From an uncultured Prevotella sp. (GTDB lineage Bacteria > Bacteroidota > Bacteroidia > Bacteroidales > Bacteroidaceae), in contig CAMVUM010000028.1 in assembly GCA_947170725.1 (NCBI GenBank), positions 1 to 43,985 on the forward strand: a stretch of 43,985 nt of DNA. The letters run 5' to 3'. Positions 42,790 to 43,985 of this stretch are shown piece by piece; positions within the stretch are counted from its first letter, which is position 1; every line of letters starts with the position of its first letter. Below the pieces are notes generated by a model. The model was not told the origin of the DNA, searched no databases, and saw only the letters and a program-made list of their open reading frames with translations. A program made the position numbers and the translations under genes.

Positions 42790-43848
42790 ATGACCAACCA
42801 TCCCATAGATTTCTCCGACCTCAGCCGCCACCGCGGCTCCCTCATGGGCATCGCCATGCTCATGGTCGTGCTCTTTCATGTCGGCGGCATGCGCCACGAC
42901 GACATTTGGTGGTGCATCAGCCGATGCGGCAACATCGGTGTTGACATGTTCCTTTTCCTCAGTGGAATAGGCCTGTGGTTCGCGTGGACGAAAAAAAGAA
43001 GTCGGAATGAAAAGTCCTCTTCACTCTACACTCTCCACTCTGACCTGAAAAAATATTTTCTCCGCCGCTACCTCCGCATCTACCCCGCATGGCTCATCAT
43101 AGCCAGCCTCCACTATATCCCCCGCTACGCCGACGGCCGTCTCAGCTTCACCGACACCCTGCTCAGCATCACCGTCAACTGGGGATTCTGGGAGCATGAC
43201 GAACTGACCTTCTGGTTCATTCCCGCCATAATGATGCTCTATACCATTGCTCCGGCCTATATGGAACTCATCCGTCGCATGCCGATATGGCGCTGGCTGC
43301 CCGTGGCGGCGATACTGCTGTGCATGCTCGTGCGCTACTGGATGCCGCTCTACCACACCGTCGGCCATCTGGAGATATTCTTCAGTCGCATACCCATATT
43401 CCTTCTCGGCGTCAACGCCGGTCTGTGGGTGAAAGAGCGGCGCACCTTAGAGCCGTCAGCCCTGTGGCTCCTGCTGCTTCTCTTCGCCATGTCTGCCCTT
43501 GTCTGCATCAACTTCGAAGACGGACTGCGCGGACGCTTCCCGCTCTTCATCGAACGCATGGCCTACATCCCGCTTACCGTGTCAATGCTCCTACTGCTCT
43601 GCCGCCCGCTCAGCGTCGCCCCTGCATGGCTCTGTCGTTCCCTGTCGTTCTTCGGGAGCATCAGCCTCGAAGTCTACCTCATCCACTATCAGTTCATTCT
43701 CGTGAACATCCGTCAGTGGCAGCTGGGCTACTGGCTCACCGCCGCCATCCTCATCGCCCTCTCTTCCATCGCAGCATGGCTCCTCCACAAAGCCATCAAT
43801 ATCATCACCCAACCGCTACATAAGGCGCTGGACCAAACATCCCATTAA
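42790..43848 (+). CDS. Acyltransferase family membrane protein (second of two), with in-frame repeat segment
   Basis: A 352-residue acyltransferase-3 family protein with about ten membrane helices. RGSLMGIAMLMVVLFHVGG carries the Arg...His motif and FLFLSGIGLWFAW the second helix. Between helix 2 and RRYLRIYPAW, residues about 73-89 (NEKSSSLYTLHSDLKK) are encoded by a stretch nearly identical to the arms of the palindromic repeats in the spacers at 36.8-38.3 kb. The insert lies in a cytoplasmic loop and keeps the frame. The gene is flanked by low-complexity repeats on both sides. Role: acylation of a surface glycan or lipid, exact target unknown. Confidence 0.85.
   Translation: MTNHPIDFSDLSRHRGSLMGIAMLMVVLFHVGGMRHDDIWWCISRCGNIGVDMFLFLSGIGLWFAWTKKRSRNEKSSSLYTLHSDLKKYFLRRYLRIYPAWLIIASLHYIPRYADGRLSFTDTLLSITVNWGFWEHDELTFWFIPAIMMLYTIAPAYMELIRRMPIWRWLPVAAILLCMLVRYWMPLYHTVGHLEIFFSRIPIFLLGVNAGLWVKERRTLEPSALWLLLLLFAMSALVCINFEDGLRGRFPLFIERMAYIPLTVSMLLLLCRPLSVAPAWLCRSLSFFGSISLEVYLIHYQFILVNIRQWQLGYWLTAAILIALSSIAAWLLHKAINIITQPLHKALDQTSH
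43017..43052. repeat. Repeat arm inside the acyltransferase coding region
   Basis: CCTCTTCACTCTACACTCT, then CCACTCTGACCTGAAAAAAT, compares with CTCTTCACTCTTACC and CTCTGACCTAAAAG at 36990-37031 and CCTCTTCACTCATC to CTCTGAACTAAAAAAG at 38239-38275. The same end word and A-run are kept. Confidence 0.75.
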
Positions 43849-43985
43849 TCCCATAAAAAACTCCACAACAAGGAAATCCCACACACCACCAAAGCCCCCC
43901 AAAAAAGAAACTCCCAAACCTCCCATAATTCCCATCAATCCCATCACTCCCAAATAGAAATCCCCCAACAAACTCCCCCCAAAGC
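43849..43985. repeat. Low-complexity spacer at the right edge
   Basis: C- and A-rich, G-poor sequence with recurring TCCCATTAATCCCATAA, CCCATAATTCCCATCAAT and CCCATCACTCCC, running to the window end. No gene or terminator is recognisable. Confidence 0.65.

Overview
The window reads as a chromosomal segment of a Bacteroidota member, most likely Prevotellaceae. Grounds: the promoters match the Bacteroidota consensus (TTTG, 19-20 bases, TAnnTTTG) in front of many genes, Shine-Dalgarno sites are mostly absent, the coding DNA is GC-rich, and the gene families are typical of the phylum (Oar-like TonB receptor, GH97, DUF4492 before cydAB, Rieske-like and TlpA-like lipoproteins). The species cannot be fixed from sequence reading alone.

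Layout. 1-4.9 kb (minus): the end of a surface-glycan operon (Wzx-type flippase, GT14-like transferase, cytidylyltransferase, SDR reductase, LicD), driven from a clear promoter at 4.9 kb. 5.2-8.7 kb (minus): DUF805 protein, metG, HAD hydrolase. 9.0-11.2 kb (plus): argH translationally coupled to a Rieske-like lipoprotein whose ligand positions are all cysteine, then tRNA-Gly and tRNA-Leu. 11.5-14.3 kb: OmpA/TPR lipoprotein and a TlpA-like lipoprotein whose CxxC has become SxxS. 14.4-17.1 kb: comM-type ATPase with a small lower-GC DUF3791/DUF3990 module at its 3' end, bracketed by a 44-base duplication of that 3' end. 17.3-19.2 kb: orphan sensor histidine kinase. 19.4-19.8 kb: palindromic repeat cluster. 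19.8-27.4 kb: Oar-like TonB receptor (minus), then GH43 and GH97 glycoside hydrolases (plus). 27.4-30.6 kb: DUF6080-like membrane protein (minus) and S8 protease (plus). 30.7-32.3 kb: xseA-xseB. 32.4-35.7 kb: DUF4492-cydA-cydB. 35.7-43.9 kb: glycosyltransferase, yicC, gmk, nadD, phosphoethanolamine-transferase-like protein and two acyltransferases, separated by repeat-rich spacers.

Functionally the window mixes housekeeping (translation, arginine, nucleotide and NAD synthesis, DNA repair, high-affinity respiration) with envelope work: polysaccharide export and decoration at the left edge, surface modification at the right edge, outer-membrane uptake and glycan hydrolysis in the middle.

The most unusual points are: (1) the DUF3791/DUF3990 ADP-ribosyltransferase-like pair bracketed by a duplicated comM end, which looks like a small mobile cassette; (2) a repeat family made of long palindromic arms around a conserved 69-base core, in two copies flanking yicC, with arm sequence also found in frame inside an acyltransferase gene; (3) two lipoproteins in which the redox or metal-ligand residues of a known fold have been exchanged.
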